The notes beneath the pieces are model-generated. The model worked only from the letters and a program-made list of their open reading frames with translations, ran no database searches and was not told where the DNA came from. From Rhodoferax potami (lineage in GTDB: Bacteria; Pseudomonadota; Gammaproteobacteria; Burkholderiales; Burkholderiaceae_C), in NCBI RefSeq assembly GCF_032193765.1, contig NZ_JAVBIJ010000001.1, positions 2,046,001 to 2,110,000 on the forward strand: a stretch of 64,000 nt of DNA, written 5' to 3'. Below, piece by piece: positions 35,590 through 45,800 of this stretch. Numbering within the stretch: position 1 is the first letter of the stretch; each line of letters begins with the position of its first letter. The translations under genes were made by a program, and so were the position numbers.

Positions 35590-36390
35590 ATGAAAATTCA
35601 TCAACACCCTGAACTGCTGGAGCGACTGGCCTCCAGCTACGCCTTGGGCACCTTGCGCGGCGGTGCACGCCGCCGCTTTGAGGCCATGGCCCGCGAACAA
35701 GCGCCGGTGCGCGCCGCTGCCCTGATTTGGCAAAGCCGCTTTGCCAGCATCAACGAATTGCAACCCAGTGTGCAACCCGACTCCGCCGTTTGGACGCGCA
35801 TTGACAACCTCGTCAAGGCCGACCGCGAGCAAGCCCAGCTCTATGCCCGGCGCACCGCAGCGGCAACTGCCGAAGCCAACGAGAAGCCGGGGCTGTTCAC
35901 AGGCTGGCTGCGTAGTCTCACCGTCTGGCGTGGCATCAGCGCGGCCAGTGCGTTTGCCACGGTGGCGGCCATTGCAGTTGGCGTCAACTTGCGCCAAGAC
36001 ATGGGCAGCGAGATTGCCAAACTGCAAACCCAGCTGCAAGCGACTCCGCAGATCGAATACGTGGCGGTCTTGGCGGACAACCAGGCTGCCGCTTCGATGC
36101 TGGTGACCTTTGACCCGAAAAGCAAAAAATTGACGCTGCAACGGGTCGGCGGCTTCCAGGAAGCGGGCGACAAATCTCTGCAACTCTGGGCCTTGCCGCC
36201 CGGCAGCGGCCCGAAATCGCTGGGTGTGTTGGGCGGAGAAAAATTACTGCGCTTGACTGCCGGTGAGAACGATGTGCGCGACGTCCCCACCCTGGCCATC
36301 AGCCTAGAGCCCAAAGGTGGTGTTCCGGGTGAAGGCGGCCCGACCGGCCCGGTGCTCTTTAAAGGTGCATTGATTCAAAAAATGCTGTAA
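35590..36390 (+). CDS. Anti-sigma factor, RskA family
   Basis: 266 residues: cytoplasmic N-terminal anti-sigma helices (about 1-90; LLERLASSYALGTLRGGARRRFE), one membrane segment about 117-136 (GISAASAFATVAAIAVGVNL), and a periplasmic RskA domain (LWALPPGSGPKSLGVL, ISLEPKGG..GPVLFKGALIQ). It should hold the upstream sigma factor at the membrane until a periplasmic signal triggers release. The cytoplasmic domain has no HxxxCxxC zinc motif, so sensing is unlikely to be by a ZAS disulfide. Confidence 0.9.
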   Translation: MKIHQHPELLERLASSYALGTLRGGARRRFEAMAREQAPVRAAALIWQSRFASINELQPSVQPDSAVWTRIDNLVKADREQAQLYARRTAAATAEANEKPGLFTGWLRSLTVWRGISAASAFATVAAIAVGVNLRQDMGSEIAKLQTQLQATPQIEYVAVLADNQAAASMLVTFDPKSKKLTLQRVGGFQEAGDKSLQLWALPPGSGPKSLGVLGGEKLLRLTAGENDVRDVPTLAISLEPKGGVPGEGGPTGPVLFKGALIQKML

Positions 36391-36429
36391 GGTGGCCTAA
36401 AACGAGACAACTGCAAGCAGGGTTTTTCC

Positions 36430-37479
36430 ATGAACCGGACCTTAGACGTATCGGCAGAACGCTCCGCGATTGCGGAGACCATCATCTCCAGCGCAGCGGA
36501 TCTGATTCAGTTCGGCGGTGAGTTGTCTGTGGTGGCCGCTTTTTGCGACACCCTGTGCAAGTCCAGCCAGCATATTTTGTTGGCGTGGACCTGGTTTGGC
36601 CATCCGGATTCATTGCTTGTCTTCCCGCAGGTCTATGCGGGTGCGGCCCACGGATACGCCAAAAACCTCAAAGTGCTGCGAGACCCGTTAACCGAGAACG
36701 GCCCCGCCTTCTCGGTGCTCACGGGGCAGCAGATCAAGTCATTCAGCATCACCCCGGACTCCCCTTTCCCGCCTTGGCGGGAGGCAGCTACGGTGTACGG
36801 CATTGCGAATTCACTCGCTGTCCCGCTGTCGTCCCCAGACGGCAAAGAGGTCGGGATTTTTGTGGTCTACACCGGCACGCCCGACTACTTTGACCAGATG
36901 GGCGTGGGTCTGTTTCAGGCCTTGGGCAACTTGTTTTCTTCGGTGCTAAGTTCCTCTGCCGAAGTCAAAACGCTCAAAACCACGGTACTCACCGACTCCC
37001 TCACTGGCGCGATGAACCGGCACGCAATGCCCGGTATCGAGCGGCGCATGGAGCGCCAGTCTGAGACCGGCCCGGCGTCTTTTGTGATGTTGATCGACAT
37101 TGACCACTTTAAGAATGTCAATGACACCTATGGGCACGCAGTGGGCGACACCGTGCTCCAAAAGACGGCCCATTTGATGCGAACCACGCTTCGCAAAGAC
37201 GACGATTTGATCCGTTGGGGCGGCGAAGAATTTGTGGTCTGCCTGGCGCAAACCAGCCGCGAGAAAGCCATGATCGTGGCCGAAAAACTCCGTATCGCCG
37301 TGGAGTCCAACCGAGACCCCCTCCCAGTGACTATCTCTATAGGTGTCGCGCAGGTGAAGGCGCATCGCCCTTTGACCGAGTCCATCATGGAAGCAGACCG
37401 CGCGGTCTATCTGGCCAAGCGTTCAGGCCGTAACTGTGTGCGCAACGACCTCGATACCAACACGCCTGCTGAAGAGTGA
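36430..37479 (+). CDS. GAF-like/GGDEF diguanylate cyclase
   Basis: 349 residues: N-terminal GAF-like sensor about 15-175, C-terminal GGDEF domain with intact LIDIDHFKNVND (Asp223 metal site) and GGEEF at 264-268, so probably active in making c-di-GMP. No membrane segment. It starts 39 nt after the anti-sigma gene on the same strand and could be read through from the sigma promoter, linking the envelope regulon to c-di-GMP. A hairpin of GCATGA/TCATGC with CCGCC/GGCGG inside follows at about 37506-37539. Confidence 0.9.
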   Translation: MNRTLDVSAERSAIAETIISSAADLIQFGGELSVVAAFCDTLCKSSQHILLAWTWFGHPDSLLVFPQVYAGAAHGYAKNLKVLRDPLTENGPAFSVLTGQQIKSFSITPDSPFPPWREAATVYGIANSLAVPLSSPDGKEVGIFVVYTGTPDYFDQMGVGLFQALGNLFSSVLSSSAEVKTLKTTVLTDSLTGAMNRHAMPGIERRMERQSETGPASFVMLIDIDHFKNVNDTYGHAVGDTVLQKTAHLMRTTLRKDDDLIRWGGEEFVVCLAQTSREKAMIVAEKLRIAVESNRDPLPVTISIGVAQVKAHRPLTESIMEADRAVYLAKRSGRNCVRNDLDTNTPAEE

Positions 37480-37550
37480 ACCGGTGCTTCGCCACCAAGT
37501 TCACTGCATGAGCCGCCGCTCTATGGCGGCGGGTCATGCGGGAGCAGGCT

Positions 37551-38222
37551 CTAGCTACGCCGCCTCGGCGCTACATCCAGCTGAAAAGTAGCCTTTGCGG
37601 GTGCCGACTGCACATTCACTTGCAGCGGCGCTTTCTCCACCAACTGGGCTTGGTGCCACACCTTGATGCTGGCAGCGCCCTCGGGCACGTCTTCTAGGAT
37701 GGCCATGCCTTGGCTGTTGGTTTTAACGGTCCAGGGCGATTCCGCCACATACACGGCGCCACCCATGCGGCTGTGAATAAAGCAGCCCAACAGGGCTGCG
37801 CCCAAGGCGCCCGGCTTGTCCATGGTGAAAACCGCCGAACTCGCCGGTTTGCCGTCTTGCTTGCCTTCCAGCATGACCGATTGCCCGTCCGACGCCCCCA
37901 CCGGCGCGCCCGGTGTACCCAAGCGCACGTGGTGGTTCCACGGGTCGCTGTTGGTGAAGCGCACTTTCGCGCCCACACCCACTACCGTGACTGCGGGCGT
38001 GAATTGCTGCTTCTCCTGGTTGACCACGGCGGTCATGGCCAAGGGGTTGCGGGGCGCACCCTTGGCGGCAGGCAGCACGATGACCACTGCGTCCGGCGTG
38101 GGCTTGCCGTCACGGTCGAGCACCAGCACCTCTAAGGTGCCAGCCCCTGCCAGACCCACACAAAGCAAAGAAATGGCACCCGCTGCGGCCCGGAGGCACG
38201 GCTTGAATTTGGCAATGTGCAT
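37551..38222 (-). CDS. Exported cupredoxin-like protein
   Basis: 223 residues with a signal peptide (about 1-27). An Ig-like/peptidase-regulatory segment precedes a cupredoxin-type site: His98 (NHHVR), Cys147, His150, Met153 (GCFIHSRM), the full His-Cys-His-Met set of type 1 copper proteins. Relatives are often annotated as methylamine utilisation proteins, but no methylamine genes are near. Third gene of the DUF3034/haemoglobin operon (1 nt after the haemoglobin stop). Role as electron carrier or copper sensor is inferred. Confidence 0.8.
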   Translation of the reverse strand: MHIAKFKPCLRAAAGAISLLCVGLAGAGTLEVLVLDRDGKPTPDAVVIVLPAAKGAPRNPLAMTAVVNQEKQQFTPAVTVVGVGAKVRFTNSDPWNHHVRLGTPGAPVGASDGQSVMLEGKQDGKPASSAVFTMDKPGALGAALLGCFIHSRMGGAVYVAESPWTVKTNSQGMAILEDVPEGAASIKVWHQAQLVEKAPLQVNVQSAPAKATFQLDVAPRRRS

Positions 38223-38223
38223 G

Positions 38224-38679
38224 TTATTTGGCAGTCACGATGTCGCGGTGCATCGGCGCCAACAAGGCGAGCAACTGGTTTTGGGTGCTGAAAGGAATGT
38301 TGCGCGCATCCATGGAGACTTGCAACACTTCCACCAGCGCATTGAAGTTGGCACGGGTGATGCCCATGTCAGCGTGCGCGGTCTTCATGTCGGCACCGTC
38401 GTATTTGCAGGGGCCGCCCGTCACCATGCACACCTGGTCCACCAGTTGAGAGGCCAGGAAGGAAGACTTGGTGTCTTTGAACTGTTCGCCGATACGTTTG
38501 TCGGCCTTGAGACCGGCCACAAACACATCCATCAAAGCTTGCAGACCGGGCTTGCCGCCCAGTGCCTGGTACAGCGCGTCATTTTTGGCCACTGCAGCGG
38601 GGGCTGCAGTTTGGGCATGGGTGTTAAAGGTGGCCAAACTGCTCAGGGCGACCAGGGCGGCGATTGCGAGTGTTTTCAT
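38224..38679 (-). CDS. Secreted group 1 truncated haemoglobin
   Basis: 151 residues: signal peptide about 1-22 (THA cleavage), then a 2-on-2 globin fold with the proximal haem ligand His102 (KTAHADMGI), F- and G-helix patterns, and GGKPGLQALMDVF at the start. Truncated haemoglobins are normally cytoplasmic; the signal peptide places this one in the periplasm. Co-transcribed with DUF3034 (30 nt) and the cupredoxin (1 nt). NO, oxygen or peroxide chemistry in the envelope is plausible. Confidence 0.9.
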   Translation of the reverse strand: MKTLAIAALVALSSLATFNTHAQTAAPAAVAKNDALYQALGGKPGLQALMDVFVAGLKADKRIGEQFKDTKSSFLASQLVDQVCMVTGGPCKYDGADMKTAHADMGITRANFNALVEVLQVSMDARNIPFSTQNQLLALLAPMHRDIVTAK

Positions 38680-38709
38680 AACGATTCCTTGCGTGTGTTT
38701 GGGTGCGGC

Positions 38710-39636
38710 TTAAAACGCGAACTGGGCAGACAGGTAGTAACCACTTTGGTTGCGGCTGGAGGTCACACCCGGCAGGATGCGGCCGAGGTCCAGATAGGCC
38801 AAGGTGACAGAGGTGTGCTTGTTGGGCGCCCAAGCGATGAACAGGTCTTTCCATGCGTCTTCCTGCAGTCCCTCGTCCAATTTGTTAGCCATGCCGAGTG
38901 CACGCAGATTGTTGGGTTTGGCGCGGTACTCGGCGCCGATGGCCACGTTTTTGCTCAGCAAATACGCCACCGACACTTCGGGCACCCAGCTGGCGCTGTT
39001 GGTGCCGGGGTCTTTGGAGCCAAAGCCCACCAGACCGTTTTGGTTGGCATTGGTGTAGCGCAAGGTGCCGTTCACCAACAGGCTATTGGCCAGAAAGAGC
39101 TTAGTAGCGCTTACATAAAAGTCGGTACCGCTGGTTTTGGCACCCAGAAAGTCGAGCACGGGCTTGATGGAGCCGGCATCTACCGACTTCTGTTCTACCC
39201 CCACCGCGATTTGTGGCATCCAGGTGTCGCTGTTGAGCACCGCATCGCCCGCGACCTTGACCTTTACACCCAGCACATCCATCTTGATGCGCTGGCCGTT
39301 TTGCACCGAAAAGCCCAAGCCATTCAGCGCCGTGACGGGCGATGCATTGAAATCTTGCTGCGCGTACGACAACTCCACCCGGTCGTCAAAAGCAACCGTC
39401 ACCCCCATGGTGGTGAGCTGGTAGTCGGTCACCGTTGCCCGGCTGACGTGGGCAGAGATGCCCATTTCGCCTTCGGTGGCGTTGGTGCCGATGGTGGCCC
39501 AAGGGGTCAGGCCGCCGCCGGCTGCGCCGTCAATAGAGCTCACGCCCCCGGTCAGCAAGAGCTTGCCGGTGTCAGCAAAGGCGCTGCCGCACAGGGCGGC
39601 AGCGCTGAGGGCGATGGCAGTGGGTAAATGTTTCAT
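38710..39636 (-). CDS. DUF3034 outer-membrane beta-barrel-like protein
   Basis: 308 residues with a signal peptide (about 1-21, AFA cleavage). The mature part is glycine-rich with alternating polar/hydrophobic strands (VELSYAQQDFNAS, ATKLFLANSLLVNGTLRY, TSVTLAYLDLG) and ends in Phe (QSGYYLSAQFAF), the outer-membrane insertion signature. Function of DUF3034 is unknown. First gene of the operon, with the ECF-type promoter 52 nt upstream; probably supplies a channel or anchor for the haemoglobin and cupredoxin. Confidence 0.85.
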   Translation of the reverse strand: MKHLPTAIALSAAALCGSAFADTGKLLLTGGVSSIDGAAGGGLTPWATIGTNATEGEMGISAHVSRATVTDYQLTTMGVTVAFDDRVELSYAQQDFNASPVTALNGLGFSVQNGQRIKMDVLGVKVKVAGDAVLNSDTWMPQIAVGVEQKSVDAGSIKPVLDFLGAKTSGTDFYVSATKLFLANSLLVNGTLRYTNANQNGLVGFGSKDPGTNSASWVPEVSVAYLLSKNVAIGAEYRAKPNNLRALGMANKLDEGLQEDAWKDLFIAWAPNKHTSVTLAYLDLGRILPGVTSSRNQSGYYLSAQFAF

Positions 39637-39687
39637 GGGCGCGTCCAGTTTGAAGGTTCAGACAAAAAAATGAATTCTTGAGCCCAG

Positions 39688-39714
39688 TACGCAGCCAAGT
39701 ACGTCTTGGATTCA
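39688..39714 (-). promoter_or_regulatory. ECF-type promoter of the DUF3034 operon
   Basis: Minus strand: TGAATCC (39714-39708), 16 nt, CGTA (39691-39688) within CTGCGTACTG. Identical -35 core and near-identical -10 to the two sites at the sigma locus 4.8 kb away. Confidence 0.65.
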
Positions 39715-39827
39715 ACTCGTTACAACTGATTTTGAATCTAACCCAAACCGGCCGTCAAACCGCGCCGGATGGTTACTTGACAGCCTCTGTTTTCGGCTAC
39801 GCTGAGCGCACTTTTCGGGGAGCGACC

Positions 39828-42800
39828 ATGCACATAAAAAACATCGCCCTGGCCTGCGGCTTGCTGGCCTCTGCCTGGAGCGCCCAGGCACTGCAAATCG
39901 TCAGCCTTTCGCCACAGGGCGAAGTGGCGCAGGTGCGCCAGCTGGTAGCCAAGTTTGACGAGAGTGCCGTCAACTTCGGCGACCCCAAGGCCGAAGCCCC
40001 GCTCACCCTGAGCTGCAGCGACGCCCAAGTCACCCAAGGCACCGGCCGCTGGGTGAACGACCGGGTGTGGGCCTACGACTTCGACCGCGATTTGCCGCCC
40101 GGGGTGCGCTGCACGGTGCAAGTCAAATCAGGGTTCAAATCGCCCAAAGGCGCAGATATCACGAGCGCCAGCAGCTATAAATTCAATAGCGGCGGCCCCT
40201 TTGTACGCAGCATCCAGCCCTACCAAGGGGTACGAATTGACGAAGAGCAATTTTTCATTCTCCAGCTCAGCGGCCCTGCCACGCTGGAGAGCGTGAAAGC
40301 CAATGTGTGGTGCAAGGCATCCGACCTGGGAGAAAAGATCAGCATCCGCCTGCTTGAGGGCAAAGAGCGCGCGGCGCTCTTGGAGGCCCAAGGATTGGAG
40401 GGGTACGCCAAGGCTGACCCGCTGTCGTATGTGACCATGACTTGCGCGCGCCGCCTGTCGTCATCCGCCAAAGTGAGTGTGATGTTCGGCAAGGGTGTGG
40501 CCACGCCGGCCAACGGCACCACCCCCGGTGTGCCCAACACGGTGGAGCGCCAGTTTGCCTACCAGGTGCGCGAGCCCTTTGCGGCCAACTTCAGCTGCGA
40601 GCGGGAAAACGCCCAGGCTGCCTGCCTGCCCATTCGCCCTCTGCAGCTCAGCTTCAATGCGCCCGTGTCAGCCAAGCTGCTGCAAGCCATTCGCCTGAGT
40701 GACGGCAAAAACAGTTTCAAGCCCGTGCTGGCAGAAGACAGCGGTGACGAAGACAACGTGGTCAACAGCGTGCGCTTTGAAGGCGGCCTGCCCGAACAAG
40801 CCCAGCTGACGCTGACGCTGCCCAAAGATTTCAAAGACGCGTCCGGCCGCACCCTGCGCAATGCGGATAGCTTCCCGCTCAAAACCGCGACCGCTGCCAT
40901 GCCGCCGCTGGCCAAGTTTGCGGCCTCGCCCTTCGGCATCGTGGAGCGCTTTGCCGAGCCCGATGGCGTGGCCATGCTGCCGGTGACTTTGCGCAACATC
41001 GAAGCAGCGCTGAAGGTCAAGGGTCTGAACGCCGAGCAGGACAAATCTGCAGCACAAGGCGCCGCGACTAAGGTGCCTACCGGCAAGGTGCGCACCTTCC
41101 AGCCGGGGACCGATGCCGACATCATTGCCTGGTACCGCAAGGTGCTGCGCTACGACGAAACCAATATCTCCCGCAGCCAGGCCGCCCGCGAGCTGGGAGC
41201 CAAGCTGCCCAAGCCGTCTACCCCTTATGACCGTGACTATGTGCAAACGCGCATGCTCTCGCTCTTAGACGGCCGCCCCGGCGCCAAAACGCTGGACCTG
41301 CCCCAGCCCCAAAGCCAAGACCCACGCCCCTTCGAGGTGGTGGGCATTCCCCTCACCCCAGGTTTCCATGTGGTGGAGATCGCCTCCCAAAAGCTGGGCA
41401 CCAGCCTGTTGGACGCGCGCTATGGCGATAGCCGCACCATGTATGTCCGCACCGCTGCGCTGGTGACCAACCTGGGTGTGCACTTCAAGCTAGGCCGCGA
41501 AAATGCGCTCGCCTGGGTGACATCGCTGGACAAGGGCAAGCCCGTGGCCGGTGCCCAAGTCGTGGTGTCCGATTGCCGGGGCCAAGAAGTGGCCCGTGGC
41601 CAGACCGATGCCCGGGGCATTGCTACCCTCAATGGCGTGTCGCCCCAAGCGCCCCGCTGCAACGGGGAAGACGGCTACTACAGCAGCGCCTATTTTGTGA
41701 GCGCTCGCGCCGCCCAGCCTGCGGCCGATGGCAAAGGCACGGTGCAAGACTTGGCATTTACCTGGAGCGACTGGAACCGCGGCATTGAACCCTGGCGCTT
41801 CAACGTGCCCACCAGCCGCCAGCCCCTGCCCGACGAAGTCGCCCACACCATCTTCGACCGCACCCTGCTTCGCGCAGGCGAAACCGTGTCCATGAAGCAC
41901 GTGCTGCGCACCCAGACTAGCAAAGGCTTCGGATTGCCGGATGCCAAACCGGACACCCTACTCATCACCCACATGGGCAGCGGCCAGCAATACGCGCTGC
42001 AACTCGAGTGGCGTAAAACCGCCACCGGGGGCTTGAGTGCAGAAAACAGTTTCTCCATCCCCCAAGGCGCCAAGCTGGGCGCCTACCAGGTGCAGCTCAC
42101 CAACAGCAACCGTGGCAATGGGCGGCAGGACTTTTACACCGGCGAATTCCGGGTCGAAGAGTTCCGCCTGCCGGTGCTTGAAGGCCGTGTCACCCCCACC
42201 GAGAAAAAGCCCTTGGTCAACGCCACCCAGGTGCCGGTGGATGTGCAGATCAACTATGTGTCCGGTGGTGGCGCGGTCAACCTGCCGGTACGCGTATCGG
42301 CCTTGGTGCGGGCCAAGGGCCTGAGCTTTGCGGACTTCAACGAGTTCAGCTTTTCGCCACCGCAGGCCGGGCAGCAAGCCCGCTCAGATGAAGGCGAAGA
42401 AGAAAACACTGCCAGCGCTGATGCGCGCGTCATCGCCGACAAAATGCCGATCACCCTGGACAAGAACGGCGGCGGCAAACTCACCATTGCCGATGTGCCC
42501 AAGAGCCGCCAGCCGCAAGACCTGCTGTTGGAAGCCGCCTACTCCGACCCCAACGGCGAAGTGCAAACCATACGCAGCACCCAGACTCTATGGCCTGCCA
42601 GCGTGATTGCCGGCATCAAGACCGAGGGCTGGGTCTCCAGCGGGCAAAAGATCAAGTTCCGCGCACTGGCCCTGGACTTGTCCGGCAAGCCGCAAGCCGA
42701 CGTGGCGCTGGAGGTGAAAGCTACCGCCCGCACCACCACCACCACGCGCAAGCGCATGGTGGGCGGCTTCTACACCTACGACAACAAAACCAGCACCAAA

Positions 42801-45800
42801 GAACTGGGTAGCGTCTGCTCCGGCAAGAGCGATGCCCGCGGCCTGCTGCTGTGCGAAACCGAGGTCAACGAGGCCGGTCAGGTCGAGCTGGTGGTGACCG
42901 CCAAAGACAGTTCGGGCAACAGCATTCAGGCGGCCAGCAGCGTGTATGTGACCAAGCAAGGCGAACTGTGGTTCGGTGGCGACAACAACGACCGCATCGA
43001 CCTGCTGCCCGAAAAGAAAAGCTACCAAGCTGGCGAGACGGCCAACTTCCAGGTGCGCATGCCCTTCCGCTTTGCCACCGCGTTGGTAGCGGTGGAGCGC
43101 GAAGGCATTGTGCACACCGAGGTGGTGGAGCTCAACGGCCAGGACCCGACCATCCACCTCAAGATTCAAGAAGGCTGGGGCCCCAATGTGTATGTGAGCG
43201 CACTGGTGTTGCGCGGCCGCCTGCGCGAGGTGCCGTGGTACAGCTTTTTCACCTGGGGCTACAAGGCCCCGCGAGAATGGTGGACCAGCTTCTGGTACGA
43301 GGGGCGGGAGTACGTGGCGCCCACCGCACTGGTGGATTTGAGCAAGCCCGCCTTCCGCTTGGGTGTAGCCGAAATCCGCGTGGGCACCAAAGCCCATGAG
43401 CTGGCGGTGAGCGTGAAGGCTGACAAAGAAAGCTACGCCGTGCGCAGCCAGGCCAAGGTCACCATCACGGTCAAGCTGCCCAACGGCCAACCGGCTGCCA
43501 ACGCCGAAGTGGCCGTGGCCGCGGTAGACCAGGCCCTGCTGGAACTGATGCCCAACCGCAGCTGGAACCTGCTCGACGCCATGTTGCAGCGGCGCAGCTG
43601 GGGCGTGGAAACGTCCACCGCGCAAATGGAAATCATCGGCCGGCGCCACTATGGCCGCAAGGCCGTGGCACCCGGTGGCGGTGGCGGCCATAGCGGTGCG
43701 CGTGAGCTGCTGGAGACCCTGCTGCTCTGGAAGCCGGTGGTCAAGCTGGACGCCAATGGCCAAGCCCAAGTGACGGTGCCGCTGAACGATGCGCTCACCA
43801 CTTTCAAAATCGGGGCAGTGGCCGATGCCTCCACCGGCTTGTTTGGCACCGGCAGCACCAGCATCCGCGCCACACAAGATTTGCAGATCATCAGCGGCTT
43901 GCCGCCCTTGGTGCGCGAAGACGACCAGTACCGCGCCCAGCTGACCCTGCGCAACACCACCAAGCAGGCCATGAAGGTACTGGTAACTCCGCGCGCCACG
44001 CTATTAAATTTAGAGCAACAAACCGTGGATATACCTGCGGGAGATGCCCGTGAGGTTGCATGGAATGTGACCGCACCGGCCCAGCTTGCACTGACGCGTA
44101 ATGAAGCCATCCTGTGGGAAATCGAAGCCAAGGACACCATCAGCGGCGCGCGCGATGCGCTGAAGGCGCGCCAGCGCATCATTCCAGCCGTGCCGCTCAC
44201 CGTGCAACAAGCAACACTAGTGCAAATTGACGGCCCGCTCACCATGGACGTCAACGCGCCTGCCGACGCCCTGCCCGGCCGTGGTGGCCTGAAGATGGCG
44301 CTGCAGCCCAAGCTGGCCGAAGGCCTGCCGGGCGTGAAAGACTGGTTTGCGCTTTACCCCTTTGCCTGCCTGGAGCAAAAGACCAGCAAAAGCGTGGGCC
44401 TGCGCGACGGCAAGCTGTGGCAAACCGTAGCAGCGCAAATACCGAGCTACCTGGACAGCGACGGCCTGGCAAACTACTTCCCGCCGCGCGATGGAGAGGC
44501 CAACCGCGGCAGCGACACACTGACCGCCTACCTGCTGGCCGCGACCCATGAGGCAGCCAGCATTGATCCGGCGTTTGCGTTGAGCGACGAAATTCGCGCG
44601 CCCATGGAGCGTGGCCTGATTGCCTTTGTGGAAGGCCGCATCCAGCGTGAGTTCTGGAGCCCACGCAAAGACCTGGACATGCGCAAGCTGGCAGCTATCG
44701 AAGCCCTGTCGCGCTACGGCAAGGCACAGGGCCGCATGGTCAACAGCATCACCATCGCACCCAACCAGTGGCCCACGCATGCGGTGATTGACTGGCTCAA
44801 CATTTTGAAGCGCGTGACCGATGTGCCCGAGCGTGACAAGCGTATTGCGGAGGCCAACCAAATCCTGCGCAGCCGCATCAGCTACCAGGGCACCAAGATG
44901 ATCTTCAGCAGCGAGAAGGACGACTACTGGTGGTGGCTGATGCAAAACGGCGACGTGAACACCGCGCGCCTGATCTTGAGCGTGCTCGACGACCCGGCCT
45001 GGAAAGACGACATGGGCCGCCTGGCCAACGGCTTCATCAGCCGCCAGCAAAACGGCGCCTGGCACACCACCACGGCCAACCTGTGGGGCGGCTTGGCACT
45101 GGAGAGATTCAGCTCCAAGTTTGAAGCGGTGCCGGTGGCAGGCAGCACCAAGGCATCTATGAGCACGGGTACCGCCAGCGTGGACTGGAGCAAGGTAGAA
45201 CGCATCAAGACCACCGATGCATCCGGCGCTGCGCACCAGACCACGATGTTTGGCGCGCCCGCATCTCCGGGTAACCTGAAAAACAACACCATGTTCCTGC
45301 CCTGGAGCAAAACTGCAGCCAAAGACACGCTGAACGTGACCCACCAGGGCGCAGGCAAGCCGTGGCTCACACTGCAGTCCGTAGCAGCGGTGCAACTGAA
45401 AGCGCCGTTCTTTGCGGGCTACCAGATCAAGAAAACCATCACACCCGTGGAGCAGGCCAACAAGAGCCTCCCCGCCGGCAGCTACACGCGCGGTGACGTG
45501 CTGCGCATCAGCATCGAAGTGAACGCCAGCGCCGACATGACCTGGGTCGCCATCACCGACCCCGTGCCCGCCGGCGCCACGATTCTGGGCAGCGGCCTGG
45601 GCCGGGACAGCGAGATCGCCACTCAAGGCGAGAAACGCGAGGGCGACGGTTGGCCGGCATTTGAGGAACGCAGCTTCGAGTCCTTCCGCAGCTATTACGA
45701 ATACTTGCCAAAGGGCGTGGTGAAGATGGAATACACCATCCGTTTGAATAACGTGGGTGAGTTCTCGCTGCCACCTTCACGCGTGGAAGCGATGTACGCG

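Noticed and set aside
37538..37580. TAGAGCC and TAGC blocks resembling the 59-nt element at the end of the cupredoxin gene
   Set aside because: Spacing between blocks is about 8 nt too short and the other blocks are absent.
39095..39130. Half-match to the right part of the 59-nt element in the DUF3034 gene
   Set aside because: The left half has no TTGCTAT or AGCTRC, and a gap is needed to align the rest.
42588..45626. Long antisense frames in the macroglobulin gene
   Set aside because: Composition-driven shadow frames; the sense frame has clear domains throughout.
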